Shown: positions 23,525-36,400, numbered from the stretch's first letter. The stretch: 64,000 bases of DNA from Desmodesmus armatus (GCA_007449985.2 VIIQ02000064.1:392626-456625); one strand, 5' to 3'. The notes: a model not told the origin generated them from the letters alone. Numbers and translations are program-made.

Positions 23525-24612
23525 CTGCACTGGCTGTGATGAGCTGTCACAACAGCACAGGCTGGCAGGAGATATCAGCTGGACTGCGGAAGTGCTCTGG
23601 AAGGTTAGATCACTTGTGGCTGCACATCTTGGTGCTTCATCACAACATGTTGAGCCGCTTTGGCGTGGTCTGGACGTCTACTTGGCTGGACGACGGTTCC
23701 GAAATTTCCAAGAGAGCGCTCTATGGATCACCAAGGACAGCTAAGAGACTGGCCACATGTAGAAACATTCATATTGGCCGCACGAAGCTGGTTGATTGGT
23801 GTTCCCAATCAGTTGGCCAGTATTATGTAACCTCCTGGCATAGAGCTAAAAGAGCTGAAATTCGCAAGTGTTCCCTGAACCCAGCACTTCATCTCATGCG
23901 TGAGCCTACGGCGCAGCGCTCATCCAGCATGTCTCCCAGGGGTGTCCTGCCCGTTGAAGCCAACACCCTCTGCTGCCCCTGACCCCGCCCTCCCTGCCAC
24001 ATTCTCTTCTGACTCGCCTACTACCTTCCCTGTCCCTCCCACTATGGCCCTGATCAAGAGAGCACAGTGCGTGGCCTGCTCCCCTCCCCCCCCCCCCCTT
24101 GCGTGTGTCATCAGGCAGTCGCACAAGACAGAGTGCACCTGATGGAGAAAGGTTCCAAGAAAGCCGCAGCATGACGAGCACTCCAGCTACACAGAAATTT
24201 GTACACACAACTCAGGATTTACATCCAGACCACTTGCAGGTTGTACAGCTGGATACAAAAAGGACACCAACTTGCTGTAATGGCTATCGATGCTGCCTGA
24301 TGCAGTCACACAAACCTAATGACAGCTCCCTTCCTTAACAGACAAATACGTATAACCTTCGAAACATATATTGCAGTACAGATATTTGTCACCCACAAAA
24401 GTGGCAATGGCTACGCAGCCAGGTGTCTCAGTACAGTCTGTCGAGCCAAATGATACACGACAATCACAGACGCAAGGGTGGGGTGAGACATTTGCTCACA
24501 CACACCCGCATCAGTGGTCTCAGTGCGGCACTGCCCACAACCCAAACCAGGCACAGCATTCCGCCCAGCAAAGTAGGAAAATATGCACGTCGAATCAGCA
24601 TGTACTTGCTGC
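23525..24612. other. Intergenic stretch with an unexplained open frame
   Basis: Between the membrane-protein gene and the Obg gene. On the plus strand a frame stays open for about 150 codons (23512-23982) in sequence with visibly lower G+C than its surroundings; it matches nothing I know and has no exon-like borders. TTACA at 24219-24223 is a poly(A) candidate (TGTAA on minus) for the Obg gene, about 390 bases past its stop. The rest is C-run-rich non-coding sequence. Confidence 0.4.
24219..24223 (-). promoter_or_regulatory. Candidate poly(A) signal TGTAA for the Obg-like gene
   Basis: TTACA on the plus strand, about 390 bases downstream of the Obg stop codon at 24613-24615. Confidence 0.45.
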
Positions 24613-27600
24613 TCACTCCGCCTGGTCAGCCAGCTTCAACAGCTCGTCATCAGACAGCTTCAGCAGGTATGCATCAGGGTCACTAGGCGGCAGCGAGGGA
24701 GGCGGACCCTCCTCCTCCTCCTCCTCTTCATCATCATCCCCCCAGCCGTCGCTGCCGCTACTGCTGCCATCACTGCTGCCACCTGCCAATGCTGCTAGGA
24801 TGCTGGGGTCCAAGGCTTCCCACTCCCCCTCCTCACCCCCCTCCTCCTCCTCCCACTCCCCTCCTCCCAGTCTTCTCCCTCCTCCTGATCTTCAGCTGAC
24901 ACAGCTTCCGTTGTCGCATCTGCTGCTGCTACTGCTGCTGCTGTTGCTGCTGTTGAGTCACCACTGCTGCCTGCACCAGCCCCCGCAAGTGCCGCTGACA
25001 CTGCAGCAGCTACACCAGCAGCCGCCGCTGCATCTGCATGCTGCTGCTGCTGCTTGTCCGGCTTTGCTGGCTGCTGCGGCTGCTGCTGCTGCTGCTGCCG
25101 CCGCCGCTGCTGGTCCTGCTGCTGCAGCTCCTGCCCCACCAGCTGTGCGATGGCGCTGCCTTCACTGCCTGGTGCTGACAGTTGCTGCAGCACTGACTGC
25201 AGAGCTGCAGCCAACTCCTGAAGGCCCTCACCTGCAAGAAACACATATATACAGGGAGAGCAAAGGAGGCAATGCAAGCGGGTGAGGGGCGTCCTGTTCT
25301 CCTCCTGCATCCAGCGCTCAACCCTCTGCACCAAAGGATTTCCCACCCCAGCAACCCATTGATGGAACAGGACGCAGTCACGTGTGTGAATGCGACACCA
25401 CCACCTAGGCAGGGTTCTGTTCTCCCGCCTGACCAGCATCAGTGACAAGAGTACTGTGTCTACAGGCAATCTTGCTAAGTTATAACAAAGTGTCAAGCAA
25501 GGCAGCAGCCTGTGCGCCCACCTGTGATAGCGCTGCAGGGCACCACAGCAGCGGGAGCTGTCAGCCAGATACATCGTCCGCGTGCTGCTCCTGCAGCTGC
25601 CGTGCTGCAGCCATCACCTCGTCAGATATCTCCTGGCGCAGGCCACCTGGCAGGGCACAACACAGGAAGGCAGGGGTGACGGCAGCGGCAGCGGTAAGGG
25701 TGACGCAGCGGCAAGAGAGGTGTTCAGGCAGTTGCATGGGGTATGCAAGTGACTATCTTGAGATACGCGGCAAATGAACATTCTGGGGGAAAAGAGGTAC
25801 TTCCAAACAGCTGTGTAACCCCTTTGCTTCTTCCCCCCAAGAGACCCCCCCCCCCGGGTGACTCAAACCCCCGTAGCTGCATCGCCCTCCCCTCTCCCCC
25901 CTCACCACACCACAGCCCCCCCCCTCCAAACACCACACAGCCACGAGACCTACCTGCGTCCTCCAGGTCCACCTTGTTGAGTGCCACCACGTGAGGTCGT
26001 GTGACGTACTCGGGGTTGTACATGCGCAGCTCCTCACGCACAGCAAGGTAGTCAGTGCCGGGGTCGGCCGCAGACGCATCAACAACCTGCAGCAGCAGCC
26101 GTGTGCGCCGCAGGTGGCGCAGGAACATGCGGCCCAGGCCCTTGCCTAGGTGGGCACCTGCAGCAACGACAGCAGTGCGGGCAGCAGAGGAGGTGACTGT
26201 CTGTGTTTCGAGCCCACGAAACAATGGATGTACATGCTGAGGAAAAACAACGCGAGCACCAGCAGGCCAGGTAGCTGCAAGCAATGAAGCAGTGCTTTAG
26301 GTAATAGACATCAACGCAGACAACAGGCACCCCTCAATGCTGCTGTTGCTGCTGCAACCATAACTGCTGCTGATGTCCCGCTCACCCTCAATGAGTCCTG
26401 GCAGATCTGCCAGCACCGGCCCCGACCCTCCCGCTGCCAACACCCCCAGGTTGGGCATGAGGGTGGTGAAGGGGTAGGGGGCAACCTCAGGACTGGCACG
26501 AGTCAGCGCAGCAAGCAGCGACGACTTGCCTGCAGGGGGGACAAAACACACATGGGGTTGCAACGCACAGCATTGCTTGCAACACACAGCAATGTGCGTC
26601 TCAGGGGTGTAACATGCAGCAAGCAGCAACGACTTGCCTGTGCGAGAGATAGTGACACACAGCGGGGTTGCGACACACAGCAGGTTGACAACACACAGCA
26701 AGTTTCAGGCCTCCAACATACAGCAGGTGACACACCGAGGCACACCTCACACAGCGACGGCCGCCTGCAGGGGTGCTACAACGCCCCCCCCCCCCCCCCC
26801 CCCCAAAAAACCACGACAGACTTGTGACAGACTGACAGGCAACATCAGGGCTGTCCAAAGAGCAACGACATTCCTGAAAATCAAGACCACCAGAACCACC
26901 AGGCCTCAGTAGTTGCAAGGAGTTGTTGTCAGCAGGTGGCAAAAAGCCACTTAGCTTCGGGAAAAAGGATTGGTTTGCGCCCTCACTGGCCTTTCATGCC
27001 CATCAACAATCATGCGCATGAACATAACCCACACAGAAACTCACCACACCAACCACACAATGCTGAATCACCACACCGGACAACATTTGCTGCATGCTGA
27101 AACACCAGAAAGCCCCAAGCTGATATTTTTTTTCCAAGCTGATATCATCAGGGAACATGAGCTGCTGCTGCAGTACAAATAAAGAGCAGCAGTGCGATGC
27201 GGCAGCGTGATGCGGCAGTGCAATACAGCGGTACGACATATCAGCTGCAGCAGCCTGCCATGTACTTGAAGTTGGTCAGCAAGCCAACCAAAACCCTGGC
27301 CCCCATACCATGTTACTATCGTCCACCACAATCACCACCACCATCACCAGGCCTCAGTAGTTGCAAGGAGTTGTTGTCAGCAGGTGGCAAAAAGCCACTC
27401 AGCTTCGGGAAAAAGGATTGGTTTGCGCCCTCACTGGCCATCAACACCCACCACCACACATCACACGGCACCACACCACACAAACCATAAGAACCACCAC
27501 CCTAACTCAACACCCCCCCCCCTCTTGATCCCATATGGCAACATGCATTACCCTCCTCATTCAGCATCCTCTACAAGAAACCCTTCCTTCTGCACTTATC

Positions 27601-30507
27601 TCCAAACCCCATCCTGCCCCACCTCCCCTCCTCCCCCCCCCCCCACCAGACCCCCCCCCCCCCCCATATGGCAACATGCATTACCCTCCTCATTCAGCAT
27701 CCTCTACAAGAAACCCTTCCTTCTGCACTTATCTCCAAACCCCATCCTGCCCCACCTCCCCTCCTCCCCCCCCCCCACCAGACCCCCCCCCCCCACACAC
27801 ACACACCACTTCGACAGCACAGACATACACATGTGTTGGAGCCGACCCCTCCCCCTGACATACACATCTGCGCTGTACCAGACCCCTCCCCCACACCACC
27901 CAAAACCATACACACCTGCGTTGGGGAATCCCACCAGGCCCACGTCCGCCACCACCCTCAGCATGAGAGTCAGGCCCAGCTGCTGACCAGGGTGTCCCTT
28001 AGCATCATCACGCCAGTTGGGGTCCTCAACAGCAACAACCTCGGCACCAGCTTTCTGTGGACACACGCATGTAACATGCAGCAACAGCAGCAGCAGCAGT
28101 AATATGAGTAAAATCAACCGTTGAGGCTCAACACAATCTTTCTGTGGACCATAACACAACACACACAAGCAGTGTAAGCGATGATGTGTAGTGCCATCAA
28201 GCAGTGATCCAGATTTTGAGAGCACATGCTGGACCTGGGCCTGCACACCTGCGGTGTTCCCTGGCAGTCAAACGCTCAACGTCTTCAATTGCCCACCCCC
28301 ATCCCCACAAACAACAAACACACATGATCAGCACGAGGATAGGTGCCCCGGGTGGCAAGGCAGTACCTTGTCACCTCCAGCCCCCCGCCGCCAAAGCCAC
28401 CACCACCACCCCACACCCACGCACCTGTGCCCGCTGGTACTCCTTCTTGAGTTCCGCCTGCTTCTGTATGCGTGAGGGCGCCACCACCCCGCGACCACCC
28501 TTGCCCCCTGCAGCAACCACCAGACGGTCACCAGGCTGAATCACCTCACCCAGCACCTGAAACAGCAGCACATAGCACAGCACAGCACAGCATGGCACGG
28601 CAAGCAGACAGCCAAAGGCAGCAAGGTGACATACTTAGAGGAATGGGGGTTGCATGCCACAAAGACAACAGCACCGTAACACACAGCGGCCTGTCATGCA
28701 CAGGACAAGGAGGCCAAAAAAAAAAACAGGCGACTCTGGTGCCATAGGCCCCCTTGCCTTCCCTCCTTGCACTTGCCTTCGTGTCCCTCAGCCGCTGGAG
28801 CACCACAGACCCCACCTTAACATTAGCACTGGAGCAATCCAAGCAGGCTGACAGCAGGAAACTATACAAAAAGATTACCTGTACCAAGCCCTCTCCAGCC
28901 CTCTCCACCCCCCTGCTTCCCTGCACCCACTCACCTGCCCTCCCTTGCGCTTGACCACGGTACCAGGCGGTACCGGTATCTCCAATGGGGGTGTGGCTGC
29001 CTTCTTGTCTTTCAGCCGCTTGGGCCCCGCAGACCCAACAGCGGGGTTGCCCTGTGCCCCCCTGCGCCCTGCCCACTCTTTGCGCTTGTGTAGGTGCAGT
29101 AGGCTGTCCAAGGAGGGGTCACACACAACCACAATATCGGCACCGTCTGCACCCTCGGCGGGGAGGCCTGTACATGGAAGGAGGGTGACCGCCAGGGTTT
29201 CCGTCAGTAAAGGTTAGTTGGTTACCCAGATAACAAAGGATGCTAACCATCAGCACGCACAAAGTGCGCAAACATGTGCAACCTTATGTATGTTGAATGA
29301 GCAGGGGCCACACACCACCACCACATTCGCACCGTCAGCGCCCCCCCCCCCCCCCCCCCGCCCCCCGCCCCCGTGCTGTCCAGTGACTGCTTACTTGCTG
29401 GCAGCCATATCTTCTTGGACTGGTTTGCTCCTGCGTGGTACTTATTGTTGCTCACCCACTTGCCACGACCAGCCTCAACTATCTCACCATCACCTCCATG
29501 ACCAGACCTGGGACACAGCAGCAGCAACAGCAGCAGCAGCAGAAGATGATGAAAAGGCTGTGTGGTTTGACCCTCCAATGCTGTGCTTGTTGTCCAACTA
29601 GGGCAGCTGCTATCAGCTGCTGAGTCAGCATCTGGCCACTCGTCCAAGCGATCATGCATATGGTGTGTATTCCACCAACCACACAGTTGTCACTTTTGAG
29701 CAAGCGGATGCCCCAACTTGTAGCTGTGTGCCTGTGTCCATGCTGCTGCTGCTGCTGCTGCTGATCCTACCCACCTGACAGTGATGGCTGCTTCATCAAA
29801 GATCTTATGAGCCTCTTTCTCAGCTGGAATTGGCACACACATCACACAGCAAACAGCACATGACACAGCAGCAGCAGCAGCAAAGGCATGACCCTGCTGA
29901 CGCACACTGTATGACACGCGCAAGCCTGGCAGGCCAACTGCAGTGATGGTCTGCTACTGCTGTGCTGCTTGATGGGGTGACATGTTGAAACACTGAACCT
30001 AATGGTGTGGTGCATTGAGCAACACTGGAACATGCTCTTCATGACTAGCAGCCTTTCAGGTGGGCCAGGCTTATTTCCACTGCTTATGCTTGCGAAGGGC
30101 ATTCAGAGCTGCACGCTGGTACCATCTGGTGTACTTCAAAACATGCAGTGTGCAGGTGTCTGTGGCACAGCACGTGCACGCTGCTCCTTTCAACTGCTGT
30201 ACACAAAATTGCTAACCATAAGCAGCGACTTCGGGCTAGCCACTCACTCACCATCAATTGGTCCAGCCTTGGTGCGTGCAGCAGCTTGGCATTTGCTGAG
30301 CTGGCGAGTGCGGCAGCGAGGTGTGCTGGCTGCTATGCTGTGGTGCTGATGCTGTGACTGTGGCGGGAAACATGCTATGCTGTGCTGTTGTACACGTGTG
30401 GGGATGCTGTGTGATGGTTGAGGGAGCACCAACTGCTGTGCTGCGTGGTTGTGACTGGTGCTGCAGCTGCATCGGACAGGGTGACCCCTCGCAAATGATG
30501 CAGACAT
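24613..30507 (-). CDS. OBGC: Obg-family GTPase, plastid ObgC/CPSAR1-like
   Basis: Obg GTPases act in late assembly of the large ribosomal subunit. Ten exons: 30252-30507, 29775-29823, 29395-29507, 28935-29167, 28425-28556, 27916-28054, 26386-26529, 25954-26157, 25522-25646 and 24613-25231, about 670 residues. The first exon is Ser/His/Arg-rich with no acidic patches, like an organelle transit peptide. The Obg fold follows ([49 protein letters not shown]), with the divergent spacing typical of the plastid form. G motifs: G1 GFPNAGKSS (split by an intron after NA), G2 [12 protein letters not shown]3 DLPGLIEG, G4 NKVD, G5 CSAITG. The C-terminal part is Gln/Ala-rich and ends in an acidic tail ([11 protein letters not shown]). 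Frame breaks near 25570 and 24858 each need one added base. Plastid location is inferred, not proven. Confidence 0.92.
26902..26993. repeat. Ninety-base direct repeat, copy 1 (Obg intron)
   Basis: Begins AGGCCTCAGTAGTTGCAAGG and ends CCCTCACTGGCC. A near-identical copy lies at 27350-27441; about one base differs (CCACTTAGC versus CCACTCAGC). Both copies are in the intron that splits the P-loop of the Obg gene. Confidence 0.85.
27350..27441. repeat. Ninety-base direct repeat, copy 2 (Obg intron)
   Basis: Same unit as at 26902-26993, same orientation, about 450 bases apart. The near identity of the copies suggests a recent duplication. Confidence 0.85.
27533..27797. repeat. Perfect or near-perfect tandem duplication of about 133 bases (Obg intron)
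   Basis: Both units begin CATATGGCAACATGCATTAC and end in long C runs (CACCAGACCCCC). The first unit runs to about 27664 and the second to about 27797; only C-run lengths differ. Sense-strand reading of the C runs is G. Confidence 0.88.
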
Positions 30508-30894
30508 ACGTGATGTGCTGTTTTAGCTGACTTTGACAGGAGAGGTACTCGTAAGCAATGATCAGCAGTCAGGGCAGCAGTGGCAGCAGCAGCAGCAGCA
30601 GCAGCAGCAATGCTTGTGCAGAAGCTTGGAGGACGGGTGCTCTCAATATCATCACAACAATATCCTTGAAACATTAATATATCTACTAACGTTTCCTTGT
30701 AGCGGTTCCCTTTGTAACACAGAAATAACGTTGTGATCATCCTCCATCTTCTCTTCACACTCAACACATGCTTCGCCTGACACTGCTATCCAAACAGTGA
30801 GCATTCATTGATCAAGTTCCTGCGTCACATCACTTCTCTCAAGTCGGCAGTAGACGCCTAGCCAAGGGTGTCAGGGAGTACCCGCCCCTGTCAT
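30508..30894. promoter_or_regulatory. Divergent promoter region between Obg and peptidyl-tRNA hydrolase 2
   Basis: The two start codons face away from each other with 387 bases between. The stretch contains a CAG/AGC run at about 30580-30610 and an AT-rich patch (ATTAATATATCTACTAACG) near 30673. Both genes concern translation, so shared regulation is possible, but no specific site was identified. Confidence 0.5.
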
Positions 30895-32424
30895 ATGTCC
30901 ATAGGCTCCCAGTCCATGGCTGCCCAGGCTGGTACTGATGGTGGCGTGTTCAAGTTCATAGGGGGTCTGGTACTGGGCTTCGTACTGCGGTCTGTAGGCG
31001 GATACTTCTTGGAGTCACAGGTGGGCTGGTTGAATCAAACGGCAGCCGTCCCAGACAGTTGCTGTAGGGGATGTCATGCGCTACTGCTGCTGCTGCTCTG
31101 CATGCAGTGACAGCAGCTGCTGTTGCTGTTGCTGCTGTTCCAAAGTTGATTGTCAAGCAGCCATGCACGCCGTCTGGCAGGCCCCACAGCACAGCTGGTC
31201 AAGGGTTGCACACAGCTTCAGGCATGGTTGTGTCCAAGTACTGATGCACAACCAACAAGAACTCACCTGCATGTCCACTTCCTGCTCACTTAGCTGCCGT
31301 TTGTCATGCCGCTGTCTGACTATGTGTGTGTGCCATGTGTGGATTTGTGAACGTGCCTGCAGCCCCCAGCTGAGAGCAGGAAGGGCAATGCAGCACGCAG
31401 CAGAAAGCCTGCAGCCAGCAGCTCAGCAGCAGCAGCAGCAGCAGCAGCGCAGCGGCCGCGAGAGGAGTGCAAGATGGTGCTGTGCGTCAACACCAGCCTA
31501 GGGATGGGCAAGGGAAAGATAGGTGAGCGCTGACAGACAGCAGTGATCGTGTGTGTGGCCAGCTGGTGGGGGTCCGCCCGCCCTGTACCTATTCAGAAAA
31601 AAGACAGTCAGCAATCGTGTGGCACAGCTTTGGTCGTAGCAGCAACAGCAAGACTGATGGCAGCAGTAACGGCAAGGTTGATGAGGGCTGACAGCAAGAA
31701 TTGGTGGCAGCAGCAGTGGCAGCAGCAGCAGGGGGATATTGCCGGTATGCATGAGGGGATCTGCAGGCACCACCATCAGCACCAGCACGAGAATATCGGG
31801 TGCTGACACCAACCAAGCTGATGGGCCACAGTTACTGCTGCAGCTGCATCAGGAGAGGGTCAGCTGCCACCATGCGGCACCAGCGGGCTCTAAACGAACG
31901 CTGGTGCAGGCCAACCCAACAGCCATAACAGCAGTCGGATGGGACGTGTCAGCTGGCTGCCTTTTGGCTTGGGCAAAAGCCTTCCCACGGAGCACACATT
32001 TAAACAGCCACCGCAGCAGCAGCAGCAGCACCAGCAGCGGCAGAGCAAGTTGAGTCGTGCGCATTTACTCACTGACTCGCTCTTACTTGCGCTTGGTGCT
32101 GCAGGTGCTCAGTGTGCACATGCGGCAGTGGGTGTGATAGGTATGTACAGGAGCAGCAACTCGGAGCTGTTCAGGCAGTGGGAGCGGCATGGGCAGCCCA
32201 AGATTGCACTCAAGATAAAGGACGACCAGGAGATGGTGAGCAAGAGGGGGCGGCAGCTCTCTTGACAATTGACCCAACATGTAGCTGGTATAACCTTGAA
32301 TTTGCAGGAGTTTGAGGGTCTGCTTGTAGTGTGATGCCTGCATGAGTCTGTTTGCTGCTGTATAAGAGGCCCGCCAGGCTGCTGCTGCTGCTACTAGTGA
32401 CCCATACCGGCTGCTCTGACTGCA

Positions 32425-32457
<33 letters not shown>

Positions 32458-32621
32458 AGGCGGAGCTTGCCAAGCAGGCCCTTGCGCGTGGGCTTCCTGC
32501 CTACATTGTCCATGATGCTGGGCGCACCCAGATAGCAGCAGGCTCACAGACAGTGCTGGCGATAGGCCCAGGGCCCAAGAGTGTGGTGGATCAGGTCACG
32601 GGGGGCCTCTCACTCTTGTAG
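30895..32621 (+). CDS. PTH2: Peptidyl-tRNA hydrolase 2 (Pth2/Bit1 family), membrane anchored
   Basis: It releases the peptide from peptidyl-tRNA that has dropped off the ribosome. Four exons: 30895-31020, 31363-31522, 32105-32235 and 32460-32621, total 192 residues, no frame break. Exon 1 encodes [11 protein letters not shown] and then one hydrophobic segment ([19 protein letters not shown]), as in the animal form, which is anchored in the mitochondrial outer membrane. An alanine-rich linker follows. The catalytic domain is complete: [20 protein letters not shown] with the active-site lysine region, CAHAAVGV, then a KxxLxxKxxDQEM block, [19 protein letters not shown], and TVLAIGPGP near the C terminus. 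A TGTAA signal lies at 32778. The third and fourth acceptors follow ordinary and (CTG)n tracts respectively. Confidence 0.95.
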
Positions 32622-33488
32622 CCAACCCCAAAACACAGCTTCTCACTCTTTGGTCTTGTATTGACTGTCACTCTGTTGGGCTGGGGCAGTTCCCGCTGGT
32701 GTGACAAGCATAGCCGGGTGCTGACGCTGCCAAGCATGGCTGTTGGGGTCTATGGCAGTGCCTGCACAGAGCTTGGGTGTAAAGAGTGTGCGTCGAGACT
32801 TGGATCCTGATCAGCTCAGCCTCTAGTGGCCAGGTGGCAGCTGCATGGGGCATTGTTTCAGCTGATTGTGTGTATGTTGATTGAGTGCAGCGTGCTGGGT
32901 GTCTTGGCGTGGATGCTTGTCTTGGCGTGGTGCCAAGACACTGAGTGTCTCAGCTGCACATGTAGCAGCTTACAGCGCAGGATTTTGCAGTTTCCAAGCA
33001 GAGATTCATATGAAGATAACTTGTACTCACCACATGCACCTGCTCTCCCAACAGAGTGACCCATTAAAGTTGGAATATTCAACACAGCGCCAGCAAAGCG
33101 CCTACACAAGTGTCCAATTGTGACAAGATACCCCTGTGACAACCAGCCTTGCTGCCTGGACGCTGTTTGTAAACAAGGTCAGAGTTCTCAGCCTGAACAT
33201 GCTTCTGCACGGCCATAGGCCGTGTGTATCCGCTCCTCACTTTACTCAACTGATCCCCCCTCCACCCGTGCTTCCCACGTCGCCCGCCACACGTCTGCAG
33301 CTGACGTTCAGCCCTCTATTACCCTACACATGCATCTGGCTTGGAGCCTGACTCCTTATGTCTCTCTAGCAAGCAGAACAACTCTCTTGCATTCCAAGAG
33401 TTCTGCTGGCACGTCAGCTCGACCAGCAACCCTCAGATGGCGCTGACAGGTTGAAAGCTAATTGCTGGAAGCTTTAACACTAGAAAGC
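32622..33488. other. Intergenic: PTH2 3' UTR and promoter of the giant gene
   Basis: No protein-like frame. Composition shifts from G/T-rich (PTH2 3' side) to more balanced sequence from about 33150. No TATA box could be placed with confidence. Confidence 0.45.
32778..32782 (+). promoter_or_regulatory. Poly(A) signal TGTAA of PTH2
   Basis: TGTAA lies about 155 bases past the stop codon (TAG at 32619-32621), the expected distance for a short algal 3' UTR. Confidence 0.6.
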
Positions 33489-36400
33489 ATGGCATGGGAA
33501 TGTCAGAGCGAACTGCTCCGCAAGCTGCTGTTGTTTGGATTGCTGACCGGTAAGTGTGGTTGTCTGTGACTTCCTCTGCAGTAGGTGTTTACGCTATGGA
33601 ATCGGAGGATGCGTGTTTGTTCTTTAACGAGAACCAGCAGCAGCGCTGAGCATGTATGAAGTGAGATGCGTCTGCCCCCCTGTGTAGTCTGCTTACTCCA
33701 CCGCTCCGGCCCTCAACCTGATATATAACCATAATACATGGTCTTAACCAATCTCGATGCCTGCCAACCGATCATCCACGCGCTATCATCGACATTCTGC
33801 CGTGGCGCGCTGAACTCTCGGAACCCTTCCCAGCCATCGCTGCCGGCGACATCCACAGCATTGTGGACTGTGAACCACTAGAAGAGGTTCAGCAAGGTGA
33901 GCAACTGCCTGCGGTTGCTGCAGCAGCTGTGCCTGCAGCTGTGCCGGTGATCTGGATCAGTCTGTTTGTCAACAATGCAATGATTGGGCGGCCAGCAAAT
34001 GGTTGCAGTGTTTTCAGGAGGCCAAAGCATCGATGACGTCATTGCTGGCGCCATGTAAGCGGTGTGTTTGTGGTGAAGCTGAGAATGAGTCCAATCAGGG
34101 CCGCCATGTGACAACGCCATGTCGTGTTGCTGCTCCTGCTACCACTGCTGCTGCTGCTGCTGCTGCTGCTGCGTGCAGCCCCTGTCCAGAATGCTCTGAG
34201 GCGCCTGCTGCAAGGGTCTCCAGATGCTCCTCTGCCAAATGCCAGGATACTTTATCAGTACCGTAATGGAAAAATTGGAGGATGTGATTTTGACCTCAGG
34301 GGTGAGAGGGGGCTTGTGCAGGCTTAGCGCAGCCCAGAACTTTCCTCATGTTTTTGTTAAGCTGTGATGCAAGCAAACCGGTCAGCGTGCAATGGCCAGC
34401 TTCACATCGACCATGCCCGGCACAAAAGGGCTGGGCCACACAAAAAAAAGCATGGTTGTGTCTGATGTGCTGTATCAGGCGGCTGCTTGCCGACGTATGC
34501 ACACACATATGGGGTGTTGCAATGCTGCCGCTGCAGGTTTGAAAATGACATGCCACTTTGCCCTGGAAAACTCTGCATGGCCTCAAGGTGCTGCCACGCT
34601 TCACAACATCACCATCGAGGGCTACAACGGGACTGCAGTGGCAGTATTGCCTCCTGGAAGCACGTTCGGTTGGCAGCAGGTGTTTACTTTCACGGCTGCA
34701 GATGTGTATGAGAGTTACCTGAACATCAACTTGACGGCAAGGGGGTACATTGCCCTTGCCAATCGGACTGTGCCATATGATGTGCCTTTCTCCAGCAAGC
34801 AACAGATTCCTGTCCCGCTTTCTGCATTGGATTTCAGAGTCTTCCCAGCCCTTCGAGGCTCAAGTAAGTTGACCATGCGCATTGCGCATGGGCAGCGCTG
34901 CCGGCCTAGTGCATGCGGCTCGTCAGAGAGCACTACTGCCGTGGTATCGCGTTCAACGCTGAGCTGGGCTTGTGACTCTGAAGCAGACACCCGGCATGCA
35001 GAAGGGCATTGCGCAACTCATGCTTGGGGGTCCGCCCCTCTTATTTTTTTACCAAACAAAGCGCATGCTGTGGGCTGACAACCACAAAGGTATAACGACC
35101 ATCATGATGATCATGCATACACTTGCAAGCGGCAATTGCCGCTCGTTCACTGCATGATGCCTTCATACCAGCGCATTGGCAATCTGTCTGCCTTGGGAGG
35201 AACACCAGCTGGTAGCGTGTGGAAAATTTCGTAAGTAAGTAACATCCTCTGACCTACTGCATCTACTTATTGCCCGACATCTTGCACCAAATCTAGTAGA
35301 GCAAACCCGCAACTGCTGGGTGCCTGCTCCTGTTCTGCACTTGCAGGGAACGCACCCAGCGTGACAGTGGAAGTCGCCAACATGGGTCAAACCAAGCCGG
35401 GACTGTGGCTGGTGCAGGCTGCAACTGAAGTCAGTATCGACGTGATGACTACAGACGCTGCGTACCGAGGGCGCGCAGGGGGTTCCTTCAAAGTGTACGA
35501 ATGCGCACGCAAGGACGCAGGATCGGACTCCTCGATACAGTTACCATGGCAGGATAAGTATGGGGGTAACTGGGACGAGTACGAAAGGATCTCTCTACTG
35601 TACAATTTGCCGCCCGGCAGCAACTTGGCGTGTAAAAGCGACCGCGCGGATATTACTTGGCTGCCACCCGGGGAAGTCAGATTTTCATGGTGGTACGCAA
35701 CCAACGGTGCTGGCTGGTTACCCAATTACGGAGAGGTAACAGTTCCAGTTCCGCGCAGCCCACATCTGTCGTTGGCTTTGAAGCCGTCAACCTGCATGCC
35801 TTCAAGCAAGACTGGTAAGCAGGGACACTGCTCTCCAGGCAACTTGATCACGTCAAATATGTGAGGGACACAGGAGGACAGTGCAAAAGCAGCACGCATC
35901 AGGCATGAGCTTGCCAAGGTTGCATTCCAACCTGATGTACACTTTCTGCATGTGAGCATCCCTGCCCAAGCGCTTGTGTGTACTCATGCAGCTACATGGT
36001 GTGTGTTGTCATGCTAGCCCACTCAGATGCTAAATACAATGCGACGTCCAACTCTGCAGGACTTGATTTCTACTGCCCAGACGGGCTTGCCGTATCCAAC
36101 GACGGCAACACGCCCATGTCGCTGGCGGCTCTGTCCGCAAGCGCAGTGCTGCCAGACGGGTCCCCTTGTCGACACAGTGACCTCCAGCCAGAAGAGACCA
36201 CCTTTTGCGACGTAACATGGACGCTGTCGCAGCCTAAACTCGAGCTAGGCGAGACCTTTGTTCAGATCACCATTCAAGGTAATGACACAAGCAGCCCTGC
36301 AGCCAGCAGCTTGAACTTCACTGCCACTGCAGCCGTGCCTGTCCCTCAGACCCCTGCCATGTCGGTCAAGCTGGAGCAAGCATATCCTGCTGGAGTGCTG

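Noticed and set aside
28790..28846. Possible extra Obg exon (frame reading [19 protein letters not shown]) on the minus strand
   Set aside because: It has an acceptor-like CAG but in the required phase it meets TAA at once. Exons 28935-29167 and 28425-28556 already join in phase 0 and give the expected KRKGGQVLGEV continuity.
36027..36059. Earlier acceptor for the fifth exon of the giant gene (CCCACTCAG)
   Set aside because: It is in frame and cannot be excluded, but the acceptor at 36059 (ACTCTGCAG) aligns the repeat start with all other DUF11-type units, so I preferred it.
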